From positions 310,001 to 374,000 of the forward strand of contig NZ_CANMED010000004.1 in the NCBI RefSeq assembly GCF_947496855.1: 64,000 bases of DNA. The letters run 5' to 3'. A model generated the notes under the pieces. The model saw only the letters and a program-made list of their open reading frames with translations. It was not told where the DNA came from and did not search any database. The translations under genes were made by a program, and so were the position numbers. Below are positions 27,126 to 36,647 of this stretch, one piece after another. The stretch comes from an uncultured Aquimarina sp. Lineage in GTDB: Bacteria; Bacteroidota; Bacteroidia; Flavobacteriales; Flavobacteriaceae. The first letter of the stretch is position 1; each line of letters starts with the position of its first letter.

Positions 27126-28196
27126 TTACACCCGAATTCTTGGGTCCAACCATCTATAAATAACATCAACAAATATATTGATTAGAATAAAAACAGAAGA
27201 GATCACAATTACCGCCCCCATAATAATAGGAAGATCCGATGTATTCAATGCATCCACTATCTCCTTTCCTAGTCCATTCCATCCAAAAATATACTCTACA
27301 AATACTGCTCCTGCTAACATGGATGCAAACCATCCTGAAATTGCTGTTACAACTGGATTTAACGCATTTTTTAATGCATGTTTTCTAATCACTTGAAGTA
27401 ATGACAAACCTTTTGCGCTAGCTGTTCTTATATAATCCTGGCTCATTACCTCTAACAAAGAGTTTCGCATTAATTGAGTAACCACTGCTAATGGTCGCAC
27501 TCCTAAAACTATTGCAGGCAGTATTAAATTTTTCCACTGGATATATGTCCCTTTTCCAAAATCGTCCACTTCATAAAGACTTCCGGTCATATTAAGGCTG
27601 GTATATTCGTGCAATACATACCCAAACAGCCAAGCAAAAATAATAGCACTAAAAAAAGAAGGAACACTCATTCCTATAGTACTCACCAATTGAATTAATC
27701 GATCGGGCCATCGATCCTTCGTCAATGCACTAACAATTCCCATAGAAATACCCAAAAATATAGCTATCAAAATTGCAGACACCGCCAATACAGCTGTATT
27801 GGGTAATGTTTCCTTGATTACCTGACTTACTTTTTTTCCATTTTTCTGGAAAGATTCTCTAAGATAAGGGTACTTAAAAACTGTTTTCGTATCATTTATA
27901 ATAAATAATGAAATTCCAGAATATTTTTTAGAATCGAAATATGAGAAATCATCCTCTTTAGTACTATGAAATGAAATTGGGGAAAGATCATTTAGATAAT
28001 AACGATATTGAGTACTAGTAGGAAGGTCGAAACCATATTTTCTATTTATGATATCTAATTGTTCTTTATTTTCGTTTTGACCCATCATCATTTGTGCTGG
28101 GTCACCCGGAAGGATTGTAAACAATAAAAAAATCACAGTAATTACTCCTAGTAAAGTAAGTAACGAGTACCCAAATTTATAGAAGTATTTAATCAT
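27126..28196 (-). CDS. Dipeptide/oligopeptide-type ABC transporter permease (DppB-like)
   Basis: A 356-residue inner-membrane permease with an N-terminal helix ending LPGDPAQMMMGQ, typical of DppB/OppB, five more helices in the C-terminal half, and the coupling loop around RTASAKGLSLLQVIRKHALKNAL (EAA-like, about residue 240-262). Residues 70-130 form a larger than usual periplasmic insert (including KEDDFSYFDSKKYSG). No second permease, binding protein or ATPase is adjacent, so the rest of the transporter must be elsewhere. It abuts the DoxX fusion with a 2-base gap, implying coupled translation. Confidence 0.88.
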   Translation of the reverse strand: MIKYFYKFGYSLLTLLGVITVIFLLFTILPGDPAQMMMGQNENKEQLDIINRKYGFDLPTSTQYRYYLNDLSPISFHSTKEDDFSYFDSKKYSGISLFIINDTKTVFKYPYLRESFQKNGKKVSQVIKETLPNTAVLAVSAILIAIFLGISMGIVSALTKDRWPDRLIQLVSTIGMSVPSFFSAIIFAWLFGYVLHEYTSLNMTGSLYEVDDFGKGTYIQWKNLILPAIVLGVRPLAVVTQLMRNSLLEVMSQDYIRTASAKGLSLLQVIRKHALKNALNPVVTAISGWFASMLAGAVFVEYIFGWNGLGKEIVDALNTSDLPIIMGAVIVISSVFILINIFVDVIYRWLDPRIRV

Positions 28197-28198
28197 GT

Positions 28199-29398
28199 TT
28201 AATTAGATTTTTCTGAATCTCTAGATAAAGTATCAATCGATAGGCTGTCTATTTCTATCTCTATTGCTTCCTTAATAATTGGCTTTGATCGTTCTACCTT
28301 GTCTAAAATTAATTTATCGGCATCATTCCAGTGTAATTTTTCTATGATGATCCCTTTATTCAATTTTACGATTCCTGGATTAGATCGTAAGATAGTTTTA
28401 AGTGCAGTTTCGTCAGTGCTATAAAAATCAAAACTTAAATCATACTGTTCTTTTTTCTGAGAAACTTCCTTAGGAGAAGATGCTGTAAGTCCTATTACAT
28501 CATACCCCTGAGACAAAGCCTTATCAGTAAGTCCTTTCATCGCATTCATTCCTTCTCCTTCACTTTTAGAAAGATTATACATAATAATAAGGACAACATT
28601 TTCTTTTTCTAAAAACTCTGTGGTATAATCCTGACTATCTTTTTCTATCGCGAAATCATGAATAGGTGGAATATATCCTTCATCAAGCATTTTGGTTTCT
28701 ACACCTATATACTTACCATCTACTTGAGGATATTCGCCACTAGTTTTAATAATTTCTTCTTTTCCATCTATATTGAATTTCCAGAAATATTCAAACGCCG
28801 CTTCTGGAGCTCCTTCGGGAACTGACATCCCTTCCTGTATGTTTGTTCCTATTTTATAAGCTCTGAAATCAAAAGTTGGCAAATGCATTAATACTTGATA
28901 TGCAAATCCCAAACACGCAGTAAAGCAAGCAAATACAATCCATTTATGGGAAGACTCCTGTAGTATTGGTTTTATATACTTTCTTCCGAAGAACAAAATT
29001 AAAATAAATACTAGCAGTATAATATCTTTTGTAAAAGACTCCCAAGGAGTCAATGGCAAAGCATCCCCAAAGCACCCACAATCCGTTACCTTATTAAAAT
29101 AAGCAGAATAAAAAGTAAGAAACGTAAAAAAGACAATCATACCTAATAAGGACCATACGGTAAATTTTGGTAGATACCCTAACAATAATGTCACTCCTAC
29201 TATTATTTCAAAAACACATAAGAATACTGCCATTAGTAGCGCGAATGGAATTAGAAACTCCATATTCAATACGCCCTCACTAAAATATTCCTGTAATTTA
29301 TAAGAAAACCCTAAAGGATCATTAAGTTTAATAAATCCTGAAAATAAAAAAAGAGCTGCTACAAATATTCTGGAAAAACCAACAAGTATTTTCATCAT
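28199..29398 (-). CDS. DoxX/MauE-type membrane protein with C-terminal thioredoxin-like domain (BT_3928-like)
   Basis: A 399-residue protein. Residues about 5-140 hold four helices of the DoxX/MauE group with the family CGCFGD motif at about 107-112. After another helix near 150-170, residues about 215-370 look like a thioredoxin-like fold (VVLIIMYNLSKSEGEG ... GIVKLNKG) but have no CxxC, so disulfide chemistry by that domain is unlikely. This architecture occurs widely in Bacteroidota next to DUF1599 and tpiA. A second ATG one codon in (29395) is equally possible. A redox or respiratory accessory role is inference. Confidence 0.85.
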   Translation of the reverse strand: MMKILVGFSRIFVAALFLFSGFIKLNDPLGFSYKLQEYFSEGVLNMEFLIPFALLMAVFLCVFEIIVGVTLLLGYLPKFTVWSLLGMIVFFTFLTFYSAYFNKVTDCGCFGDALPLTPWESFTKDIILLVFILILFFGRKYIKPILQESSHKWIVFACFTACLGFAYQVLMHLPTFDFRAYKIGTNIQEGMSVPEGAPEAAFEYFWKFNIDGKEEIIKTSGEYPQVDGKYIGVETKMLDEGYIPPIHDFAIEKDSQDYTTEFLEKENVVLIIMYNLSKSEGEGMNAMKGLTDKALSQGYDVIGLTASSPKEVSQKKEQYDLSFDFYSTDETALKTILRSNPGIVKLNKGIIIEKLHWNDADKLILDKVERSKPIIKEAIEIEIDSLSIDTLSRDSEKSN

Positions 29399-29486
29399 TA
29401 GAATGGTAATTATAATTTATTTCGAACAAGATAATAGCTTTATACCTTGTTGCTTTTAGTTTAACAGTATTTTATAAAATCGCAAA

Positions 29487-30029
29487 TTATTTAGCTTCAC
29501 CTAAATGAATCATTGCAAAAATGGCGTAATTAATCATATCTTGATAATTAGCATCGATACCTTCACTCACCAATGTTTTTCCTTTATTATCTTCAATTTG
29601 CTTAACACGAAGTAATTTCTGTATAATTAAATCTGTTAGTGAACTAACTCTCATATCACGCCATGCCTCGCCATAATCATGATTTTTATTCATCATCAAT
29701 GTTTTTGTAATTTTTATATGCTTATCATACAAGTCCGTAGCTTCTTCTGTAGACAAATCAGGTTGTTCTGCAATTCCTTCCTCTAGCTGAATCAGAGCCA
29801 TCAAACTATAATTTATGATACCGATAAACTCAGAAACCTCGCCTTCATCTACCTTTCTAACCTCATTTTCTTGTAGTCCTCTAATCCGTTGTGCTTTTAT
29901 AAAAATCTGATCTGTGAGTGATGGCAATCTAAGGATTCTCCATGCACTGCCATAATCTTTCATTTTTTTAATAAACAGATCACGACATTTAGTGATTACC
30001 GCGTCATATTGTGTTGACGTATCTTGCAT
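29487..30029 (-). CDS. DUF1599 domain protein (tandem repeat)
   Basis: A 180-residue cytosolic protein made of two similar halves: KMKDYGSAWRILRLPSLTDQIFIKAQRI (first) and NKNHDYGEAWRDMRVSSLTDLIIQKLLRV (second). Each half ends in a YAIFAMI/YSLMALI helix. DUF1599 is conserved in Bacteroidota and all-alpha; the DYGxAWR signature suggests a nucleotide-related (MazG-like) fold, which I offer only as a possibility. It lies back to back with folP with 83 bases between the start codons, a neighbour pair commonly kept in this phylum. Confidence 0.88.
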   Translation of the reverse strand: MQDTSTQYDAVITKCRDLFIKKMKDYGSAWRILRLPSLTDQIFIKAQRIRGLQENEVRKVDEGEVSEFIGIINYSLMALIQLEEGIAEQPDLSTEEATDLYDKHIKITKTLMMNKNHDYGEAWRDMRVSSLTDLIIQKLLRVKQIEDNKGKTLVSEGIDANYQDMINYAIFAMIHLGEAK

Positions 30030-30112
30030 ATAACTGTTGAATTTTGCGTAAATTTCGCTTTAATATGGCAATAATACCAAATAAACATTAAAAATATAGT
30101 ATAAACTCTTAT

Positions 30113-30943
30113 ATGACTATTAATTGCAAAGGTTCCTTAGTAGATCTCTCTTCCCCAAAAGTAATGGGAATTTTAAATCTAACACCAGATTCTTTTTATG
30201 ATGGAGGAAAATACAAAGACGAATTACAAATCTTACATCAGGTAGAGAAAATGCTTCGAGAAGGAGCTACTTTTATAGATATAGGTGCATATTCTTCAAG
30301 ACCTGGGGCAGATCACATTTCTATTGAAGAAGAAGAGAAAAGAATTTTACCTGTAATAGCATTAATTCTTTCTAATTTTCCGGATACTATCTTATCGATA
30401 GACACCTTTAGAAGTGAAATTGCAAAACAATGTATTGATACGGGAGCGGCAATGATTAATGATATTTCGGCCGGAAATCTGGATAAAAATATGATTCAAA
30501 CTATTGGACAGCTTAAAGTACCATATATTATGATGCATATGAAAGGTACACCGCAAACTATGAAATCGTTAAATCAATATGAAGACTTACTAAAAGATAT
30601 TCAGTTTTATTTTTCTCAAAAAGTAACTGAAGCAAGAAAAGAAGGTATTAATGATATTATTATTGATCCTGGTTTTGGTTTTGCAAAAAACATCGATCAA
30701 AACTTTGAACTTCTTAGAAAACTGGACTTATTAAAGCTTCAAGGGTTACCACTTTTGATAGGAGTATCAAGAAAATCCATGATTTATAAATCTTTAGACA
30801 TTACCCCATCAGAATCATTAAATGGAACAACTTCACTAAATACCATAGCATTGCTTAAAGGAGCTTCGATCTTAAGAGTACACGACGTAAAAGAAGCAAT
30901 GGAATGTATTGCTCTCACTAATACGTATCGTGAACAATCTTAA
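30113..30943 (+). CDS. folP: Dihydropteroate synthase
   Basis: A complete 276-residue TIM-barrel enzyme joining p-aminobenzoate to dihydropterin pyrophosphate in folate synthesis, the sulfonamide target. All signature segments are visible: GILNLTPDSFYDGG (about 19-32), GAYSSRPGA (phosphate loop), SIDTFR, NDISAG, MHMKGTPQTM, DPGFGFAK, GVSRKS and the C-terminal RVHDV. It is 172 bases upstream of cdaA on the same strand; this folP-cdaA order is widespread in Bacteroidota. Confidence 0.97.
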   Translation: MTINCKGSLVDLSSPKVMGILNLTPDSFYDGGKYKDELQILHQVEKMLREGATFIDIGAYSSRPGADHISIEEEEKRILPVIALILSNFPDTILSIDTFRSEIAKQCIDTGAAMINDISAGNLDKNMIQTIGQLKVPYIMMHMKGTPQTMKSLNQYEDLLKDIQFYFSQKVTEARKEGINDIIIDPGFGFAKNIDQNFELLRKLDLLKLQGLPLLIGVSRKSMIYKSLDITPSESLNGTTSLNTIALLKGASILRVHDVKEAMECIALTNTYREQS

Positions 30944-31115
30944 CTAACTAATTCGAATTTTCTGTCTTAAGCAAATTTTCTAATTATAAAATATTAATCA
31001 ACAATAGCTCCTATTCTTCAACGAAATTAGTCCTACTAACTGATTTAAATACGCTTTTTCAAGCTTTTCAAATCAGAGTTTCACTAATTTTTCTATTTTT
31101 ACAAAAAGACCTCAT

Positions 31116-31892
31116 TTGGATTTAATCAACCTTAGAATATTAGATATCCTAGATATCGTACTTGTAGCACTCCTACTGTACTATATCTATAAGTTGGTTA
31201 AAGGGACCGCAGCCATCAATATTTTTATCGGTATTGTAATGATCTATCTGGTTTGGAAACTTACACAGTTTCTGGCTATGGAGATGCTCAGTAGTGTTCT
31301 AGGAGAATTTATTGGAGTAGGAATGTTTGCATTAATTGTTGTTTTCCAGCAAGAAATTCGAAAGTTTCTATTAATGATTGGCTCGACGAATTTTGGAAGA
31401 AGAAGGAAGTTTCTACGCCAATTAAAATTTATTAGAGACACTCCTGAAGATAGTATTACCGATGTAACCTCAATTGTGAAAGCTTGTCAAAAAATGGGAA
31501 CTACTTTTACAGGAGCACTAATCGTAATTAAAAGAAATACTTCTATGGATTTTGTAAAAACCTCTGGTGATGAACTAGATATTTTAGTAAAAACTCCGAT
31601 TATAGAAAGTATTTTTTACAAAAACAGTCCATTGCATGATGGTGCTATGATTGTAGAGGACAATAGGATTGTAGCTACTCGTGTCATTCTACCTGTAACG
31701 AATGATAGAGACATTCCGTTGCGTTTTGGATTAAGACATCGTGCAGCTATAGGTATAACAGAAAAAACCGATGCGCTAGCTCTTATAGTCAGTGAAGAAA
31801 CAGGTCAAATGTCATATATAAGAAATGGTGAGTTTGTAATTTTTAAAACACCCGAAGAGTTAATAGAAAAAATAAAGAGAGATCTTCAATAA
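31116..31892 (+). CDS. cdaA: Diadenylate cyclase CdaA (c-di-AMP synthase)
   Basis: A 258-residue membrane-bound DAC enzyme that makes cyclic di-AMP from two ATP. Three N-terminal helices (about 10-28, 34-52, 60-80) precede the DAC domain with the catalytic DGA in PLHDGAMI (about 175) and RHR in FGLRHRAA (about 208). The start is TTG at 31116, giving MDLINLRILDILDIVLVALL, which fits the conserved N-terminus; no ATG exists in frame until Met inside the second helix region. The stop codon overlaps the next ATG by one base (TAATG), coupling it to a DUF3667 gene. c-di-AMP usually controls osmolyte and potassium balance. Confidence 0.95.
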   Translation: MDLINLRILDILDIVLVALLLYYIYKLVKGTAAINIFIGIVMIYLVWKLTQFLAMEMLSSVLGEFIGVGMFALIVVFQQEIRKFLLMIGSTNFGRRRKFLRQLKFIRDTPEDSITDVTSIVKACQKMGTTFTGALIVIKRNTSMDFVKTSGDELDILVKTPIIESIFYKNSPLHDGAMIVEDNRIVATRVILPVTNDRDIPLRFGLRHRAAIGITEKTDALALIVSEETGQMSYIRNGEFVIFKTPEELIEKIKRDLQ

Positions 31893-32686
31893 TGAGTACT
31901 AATCTTACAAACATAAATCACTGCAAAAACTGTGGTTTCCAAATTGATCATTATTCTTTTTGTCCAGAGTGTGGGGCTAAAAAAATCACAAAACGTATTA
32001 CATTTAAAAACTTGACTCAGGAATTTAGTGATCGTTTTCTAAATCTTGATAATTCATTCATAAGAACATTCATACATCTATTTACAACGCCCAAAGATGT
32101 AATCGATGGCTATATTAACGGTGTTAGAAAAAGGTATATAAATGTTTTTAGTTATTTCGCAATCTCCCTTACTATTGCCAGTTTATATAGTTTTGTCTTA
32201 GGGAAATACAAGGATACCATTTTCTCCGACGTCTTTACCGATGTTAATCAAATTGAAGTCTCCAAAGTAGCTTCAGATTTATCTTTTGAATATCAATCTC
32301 TGATCTCATTTTTAACGATTCCACTTTTAGCCTTCATATCAAGACTGGTATTCCTAAATTATAAAAAATATAATCTAACAGAACATTTCGTCATCCATTT
32401 ATATGCGTATTCACATATTACTATGGTTATAAGTTTTATAACCTTACCATTACTTCTAACTTTAAAAAATTTATTCTTGATTCTCTGGATTCAATTTCCT
32501 GTTTCTATAATCTACATCGCATACGTTCTTAAAAGTCTTTACAACCTTAGCTTGAAAAAAATAGTTATTAAAACCCTCTTGTTCGTATTGATTATAAGCA
32601 TCTTTTTTATAATCTTTTCAATAATTGTTGGCATTATTATGGCAAAAATGGGTTTAATACCAAATGGAGAACCTTCTACTATATAG
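31892..32686 (+). CDS. DUF3667 zinc-ribbon membrane protein 1
   Basis: A 264-residue protein with an N-terminal zinc ribbon (CKNCGF ... FCPECGAKK, cysteines at about 9, 12, 23, 26), a conserved KRITFKNLTQEF and DGYINGVRKRYINVFSYF region, and about four to five membrane helices. DUF3667 members occur in multiple copies in Bacteroidota; function unknown. One-base overlap with cdaA indicates translation in the same operon, so a link to c-di-AMP-regulated membrane physiology is possible but unproven. A close paralogue follows 61 bases later. Confidence 0.85.
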   Translation: MSTNLTNINHCKNCGFQIDHYSFCPECGAKKITKRITFKNLTQEFSDRFLNLDNSFIRTFIHLFTTPKDVIDGYINGVRKRYINVFSYFAISLTIASLYSFVLGKYKDTIFSDVFTDVNQIEVSKVASDLSFEYQSLISFLTIPLLAFISRLVFLNYKKYNLTEHFVIHLYAYSHITMVISFITLPLLLTLKNLFLILWIQFPVSIIYIAYVLKSLYNLSLKKIVIKTLLFVLIISIFFIIFSIIVGIIMAKMGLIPNGEPSTI

Positions 32687-32747
32687 CCTCTAATTTGTAG
32701 AAAAGCATTATTAAAAATCAAAAAAAGGAGATTAACACCAAAATAAA

Positions 32748-33524
32748 ATGGCTAAGACTATTACAATAAAAAACTGTAAAAATTGTAAAAACAATATAGA
32801 AGACGTTAATTTTTGTTCTAATTGCGGAGCCAAAAAAATCACAAAACGCATTACTTTTAAAAACCTAATCACCGAAATAAGTGAGGTATATCTTAATGTT
32901 GATAATACGTTTATTAATACAATAAAAGATTTAACTACAAAACCACACATAGTAATCGATGGTTATATTAATGGAGTAAGAAAGAGATATCTAAATGTAG
33001 CTTCATATTTCTTGTTATCCGTCACACTAGCTGCGATGCTTACGTTTATAAAAGAGAGGGGTTTTGACATACCTTCGGAAGCTAAAAAGTATGATGAATC
33101 AGCAAAATTTGTTCAGCTTTTTATTGAAGTAACTGAAAAATTTCCTACGTTGGGATATTTTCTTTTAATCCCGTTTTATGCTGTCATATCACGCTTTATA
33201 TTTAGAAAGTATAAAAAATATAATTTCACCGAACACATTGTCATTAACTCTTACCTTACATCTCACCTTACCATATTAACTTTTATCCCTTATATCATAA
33301 CTTTTATTTTTGGAGACTATATAGAAAAAAGTAGTTTCATATTCCTATTAATTCAGTTCATATATGCTACTTTTTTATTCAAAAACCTATACTTAATAAG
33401 TTACAAAAAAGTAATAATCAAAGGGTTTATTGGGTGGTTCTTAGTTATATTAATCACGATAGGTATTGGAGTAATTATAGCGCTCTCATCCAAATTTCTA
33501 AAAGAATATGGATTCATAAACTAA
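32748..33524 (+). CDS. DUF3667 zinc-ribbon membrane protein 2
   Basis: A 258-residue paralogue of the preceding gene with the same zinc ribbon (CKNCKNNIEDVNFCSNCGAK spacing), the same KKITKRITFKNL and DGYINGVRKRYLNVASYF stretches and similar helices. The most divergent part is the loop at about 100-125. Clearly a tandem duplication. Its stop overlaps the convergent ABC exporter's stop by four bases (CTAA), with no terminator between. Confidence 0.85.
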   Translation: MAKTITIKNCKNCKNNIEDVNFCSNCGAKKITKRITFKNLITEISEVYLNVDNTFINTIKDLTTKPHIVIDGYINGVRKRYLNVASYFLLSVTLAAMLTFIKERGFDIPSEAKKYDESAKFVQLFIEVTEKFPTLGYFLLIPFYAVISRFIFRKYKKYNFTEHIVINSYLTSHLTILTFIPYIITFIFGDYIEKSSFIFLLIQFIYATFLFKNLYLISYKKVIIKGFIGWFLVILITIGIGVIIALSSKFLKEYGFIN

Positions 33525-35287
33525 ACCGCTCTCACTTCTGCAAACTGAACATCATAGAGGTTTTTATAATATCCATTTTCTACTTCTAGTAGCTCATTAT
33601 GATTACCCTCTTCTACTATTTTACCGTTATCCATAACGATAATCTTATCCGCATTTTTAATAGTAGCCAATCTGTGGGCGATTACTATAGAAGTTCTACC
33701 TTCAGTTATTTTGTCCGTAGCATCCTGAATAAGTTGCTCACTATGCGAGTCAATAGAAGAAGTTGCTTCGTCTAAAACTAAAATCTCTGGATTAGTAACA
33801 TATGCTCTCAGAAAAGAAATCAATTGTCTTTGACCAGAAGAAAGCATTACCCCTCTTTCTTTTACATTATAGTAATATCCATTAGGAAGGCTCATTATAA
33901 AATCATGGATCCCAATTTCCTTAGCAGCTTTTTGAACTTGTTCTTCCGTAATATCAGGATTATTAAGTGTTATATTATTAAGAATCGTATCAGCAAAAAG
34001 AAATACATCTTGCAACACTACTGCGATATGACTTCTTAAAGATTTTAGATCAATGGTATTAATTGGCTTTTTGTCAATTGAAATAGTTCCACTATCGATT
34101 TCATAAAACCTACTTAGCAAATTAATAATAGTAGACTTTCCAGCTCCTGTAGCTCCAACTATAGCAACGGTCTCTCCAGACGTTACAGACAATGTAACTC
34201 CTTTTAATACTTCTTCTCCTTCTAAATAACTGAATCTTACATTATCAAATTTAATATCTCCATTAATAGCTGGTAATTCTAATTGTCCAACGTCATTAAT
34301 TTTTGATTCAGTGTCCAAAATTGCAAATACTCGGTTGGCAGCTACCATACCCATCTGCAGTGTATTAAATTTATCAGCAATCTGACGTAAAGGTCTGAAT
34401 AGCATTTGGGATAACTCAATAAACGCAATGACTACACCTAATGTGATTACATCGCCTTGTGCCGCCCTCAATCCACCGTACCACACAATTAGTCCAATAG
34501 TTATAGAGCTAGACATTTCTGCTATAGGAAAAAATATAGAATTATACCAAACTGTTTTTATCCATCCCTTTTTATGCTTATCATTAATTTCTTTAAAATT
34601 CGTATACTCTATCTCTTCTCTGGTAAATAGTTGAACTATTTTCATTCCAGTAATTCGCTCCTGAACAAAAGAATTTAAATTCGAAACCTGGGTTCTCACT
34701 TCTTCAAAAGCAGTTTTCATTTTTCTTTGAAAAACCCTAGTAGCAAAAATTATAAAAGGTAGTACCGCTAAAACTATTAAAGTAAGCTGCCAACTATAAT
34801 AAATCATAAAACCAAGAATAACCATCATCTTTAGAAGATCACTAATAATCATAAAAAGACCTTGACTAAAAATACTGGCAATAGTTTCGATATCACTCAC
34901 GGCTCTTGTTACCAAGCGACCAACCGCAGACCTATCATAATACTGTTTTTTAAAACCTAGCATATGATCAAAAAGCTTTACTCTTAAATCTCTAATCACT
35001 TCTTGCCCTAACCAATTGGCAAAATAAATAAATAGGAATTGAAATATCACTTCTAATAATAATACCCCTAGCATCAAACTGATATAAAATAATATCAGCT
35101 CTTCATCCTTTGGAATAAAACTTTTATCAATAGCTTTTTGCAATAAAAGAGGCCTAAGTATTGCAAATACAGATAATAATATAGCAGATAAAGCCACAAA
35201 ATAAAATGTAACGCGATATGGATTAGTAAAACTAATCAATCTCTTAAACAATTTAAAGTCAAATGCTTTACCGCTTTTTTCAGCCAT
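33521..35287 (-). CDS. ABC exporter, fused permease and ATPase (MsbA/MDR-type)
   Basis: A 588-residue half-transporter with six helices (about 20-320) and a complete ATPase domain: Walker A GATGAGKST (about 381-389), Q-loop VLQDVF, signature LSSGQRQ (about 484-490), Walker B ILVLDEATSSID, and H-loop IAHRLAT. It would act as a homodimer, or heterodimer, exporting lipids or hydrophobic compounds from the inner membrane. The signature has LSSGQ rather than LSGGQ, a mild variation common in this clade. It begins 2 bases after the end of truA, so the two are cotranscribed. Confidence 0.93.
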   Translation of the reverse strand: MAEKSGKAFDFKLFKRLISFTNPYRVTFYFVALSAILLSVFAILRPLLLQKAIDKSFIPKDEELILFYISLMLGVLLLEVIFQFLFIYFANWLGQEVIRDLRVKLFDHMLGFKKQYYDRSAVGRLVTRAVSDIETIASIFSQGLFMIISDLLKMMVILGFMIYYSWQLTLIVLAVLPFIIFATRVFQRKMKTAFEEVRTQVSNLNSFVQERITGMKIVQLFTREEIEYTNFKEINDKHKKGWIKTVWYNSIFFPIAEMSSSITIGLIVWYGGLRAAQGDVITLGVVIAFIELSQMLFRPLRQIADKFNTLQMGMVAANRVFAILDTESKINDVGQLELPAINGDIKFDNVRFSYLEGEEVLKGVTLSVTSGETVAIVGATGAGKSTIINLLSRFYEIDSGTISIDKKPINTIDLKSLRSHIAVVLQDVFLFADTILNNITLNNPDITEEQVQKAAKEIGIHDFIMSLPNGYYYNVKERGVMLSSGQRQLISFLRAYVTNPEILVLDEATSSIDSHSEQLIQDATDKITEGRTSIVIAHRLATIKNADKIIVMDNGKIVEEGNHNELLEVENGYYKNLYDVQFAEVRAV

Positions 35288-35289
35288 TA

Positions 35290-36036
35290 TTAAATAAGGT
35301 ATATAGTATTTGGGTATTGTACTTCTGTTAAATATAAACCGTGTGCTGGAACTGAATAACCCGCTTCACTTCGATTTTCGCTTTTTATTATACTCTTTAA
35401 ATCATTCAGATCAAGTTTATGTTCTCCAATTTCAAGTAAAGTACCAACAATAGCTCTAACCATATTCCTAAGAAAGCGATTTGCAGAAATTTTAAAAACT
35501 AACACATCACCAGTCTTCTCCCACATAGCATCAGTTATGTTACAATTATACGTTTTTACATCGGTTTTAGACTTACTAAAACATTTAAAATTAGTATAGT
35601 TTAACAGTAATTTAGCAGCTTCATTCATCAAATCTACGTCTAATTCTTTCTTAAGATAATATGCACTATTTATTCTAAAAGGGTCTTTAGATAGTGATAT
35701 AATATACTCGTACGACCTACTGATAGCATCAAATCTAGCATGTGTATCCTCTTTTACTAAACTCACTTTATCCACAGCAATTTCCTTGGGAAGAAGTGAA
35801 TTAAGCCTGTATTCAAAATGAATAGTATCTAAGACTGCTTCACTATCAAAATGAGCCATTATTTGTCGTGCATGAACTCCTGTATCCGTTCTACCTGCGC
35901 CCACAACAACAATTTTACACCTCAATAATAATGATAAAGAATCTTCTAAGACCTCTTGAACAGAAATTGCATTAGGCTGGCGTTGCCATCCATGATAAGG
36001 TGTGCCATTATATGAAAGTTCTAAAAAATATCTCAA
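35290..36036 (-). CDS. truA: tRNA pseudouridine(38-40) synthase TruA
   Basis: A 248-residue TruA that isomerises uridines 38-40 in the tRNA anticodon stem. The catalytic aspartate is in GAGRTDTGVHARQ (Asp51), and FLRNMVRAIVGTLLEIG in the C-terminal half is also typical. The start is TTG at 36036-36034, giving MRYFLELSYNGTPYHGWQ, exactly the family N-terminus; there is no ATG at that place. The upstream TATATTTG at 36070-36077 is a plausible promoter element. The ABC exporter gene follows after 2 bases. Confidence 0.95.
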   Translation of the reverse strand: MRYFLELSYNGTPYHGWQRQPNAISVQEVLEDSLSLLLRCKIVVVGAGRTDTGVHARQIMAHFDSEAVLDTIHFEYRLNSLLPKEIAVDKVSLVKEDTHARFDAISRSYEYIISLSKDPFRINSAYYLKKELDVDLMNEAAKLLLNYTNFKCFSKSKTDVKTYNCNITDAMWEKTGDVLVFKISANRFLRNMVRAIVGTLLEIGEHKLDLNDLKSIIKSENRSEAGYSVPAHGLYLTEVQYPNTIYLI

Positions 36037-36069
36037 AGCTTTATGCTATTTTTGTTCAAAATCTGATGG

Positions 36070-36077
36070 CAAATATA
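36070..36077 (-). promoter_or_regulatory. Candidate -7 element (TAnnTTTG) for truA
   Basis: TATATTTG on the minus strand, 33 bases upstream of the TTG start of truA, in the divergent gap with the phosphodiesterase gene. No matching -33 TTG at about 20 bases. Confidence 0.4.
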
Positions 36078-36152
36078 CTTTATATTACAGAGATGAATTG
36101 TATAGGGTCGTTCAGTTTATTTATAACATCATAAATCATTTTTATTACCAAT

Positions 36153-36647
36153 TTGAAAAAAATACTTTTACTTAGCGATACACATAGTTATATTGACGAA
36201 CGTATTTTACATTATGTAAAAGAAGCAGACGAAGTATGGCATGCAGGAGATATTGGAGATCTAAAAGTCTCTGATGCTATTGAGAATCTTAAACCGCTTC
36301 GAGCCGTTTATGGAAACATTGACGACGATAAAGCAAGAGCTACCTTTCCCTTAAATCAGAGATTCTCCTGCGAAGGAGTTTCCATTTGGATAACGCATAT
36401 CGGAGGGTATCCCCCAAAATATAATGTAAATACTAGGGAAGAAATCAAAACTAATCCACCTAAATTATTTATTTGCGGTCATTCTCACATTCTTAAAGTA
36501 ATTCCTGATAAAATTAATGATGTATTACATATGAATCCTGGTGCTGCGGGAAAACACGGATTTCATAAAGTAAGAACCATGTTAAGATTTACATTGAATC
36601 TTGGTAAAATCGAAAATTTAGAAGTTATTGAATTAGGTAAAAAATAA
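36153..36647 (+). CDS. YfcE/MJ0936-type metallophosphodiesterase
   Basis: A 164-residue cytosolic phosphoesterase with all five metal-binding blocks: LLLSDTHSYID (about 5-15), WHAGDIGD, VYGNIDDD, THIGGYP and CGHSHI, plus MNPGAAG. The YfcE family hydrolyses phosphodiesters with manganese. Start is TTG at 36153 (MKKILLLSD), the only sensible N-terminus. The gene ends on the hairpin at 36646-36675, whose stem includes part of the stop codon. Confidence 0.92.
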   Translation: MKKILLLSDTHSYIDERILHYVKEADEVWHAGDIGDLKVSDAIENLKPLRAVYGNIDDDKARATFPLNQRFSCEGVSIWITHIGGYPPKYNVNTREEIKTNPPKLFICGHSHILKVIPDKINDVLHMNPGAAGKHGFHKVRTMLRFTLNLGKIENLEVIELGKK

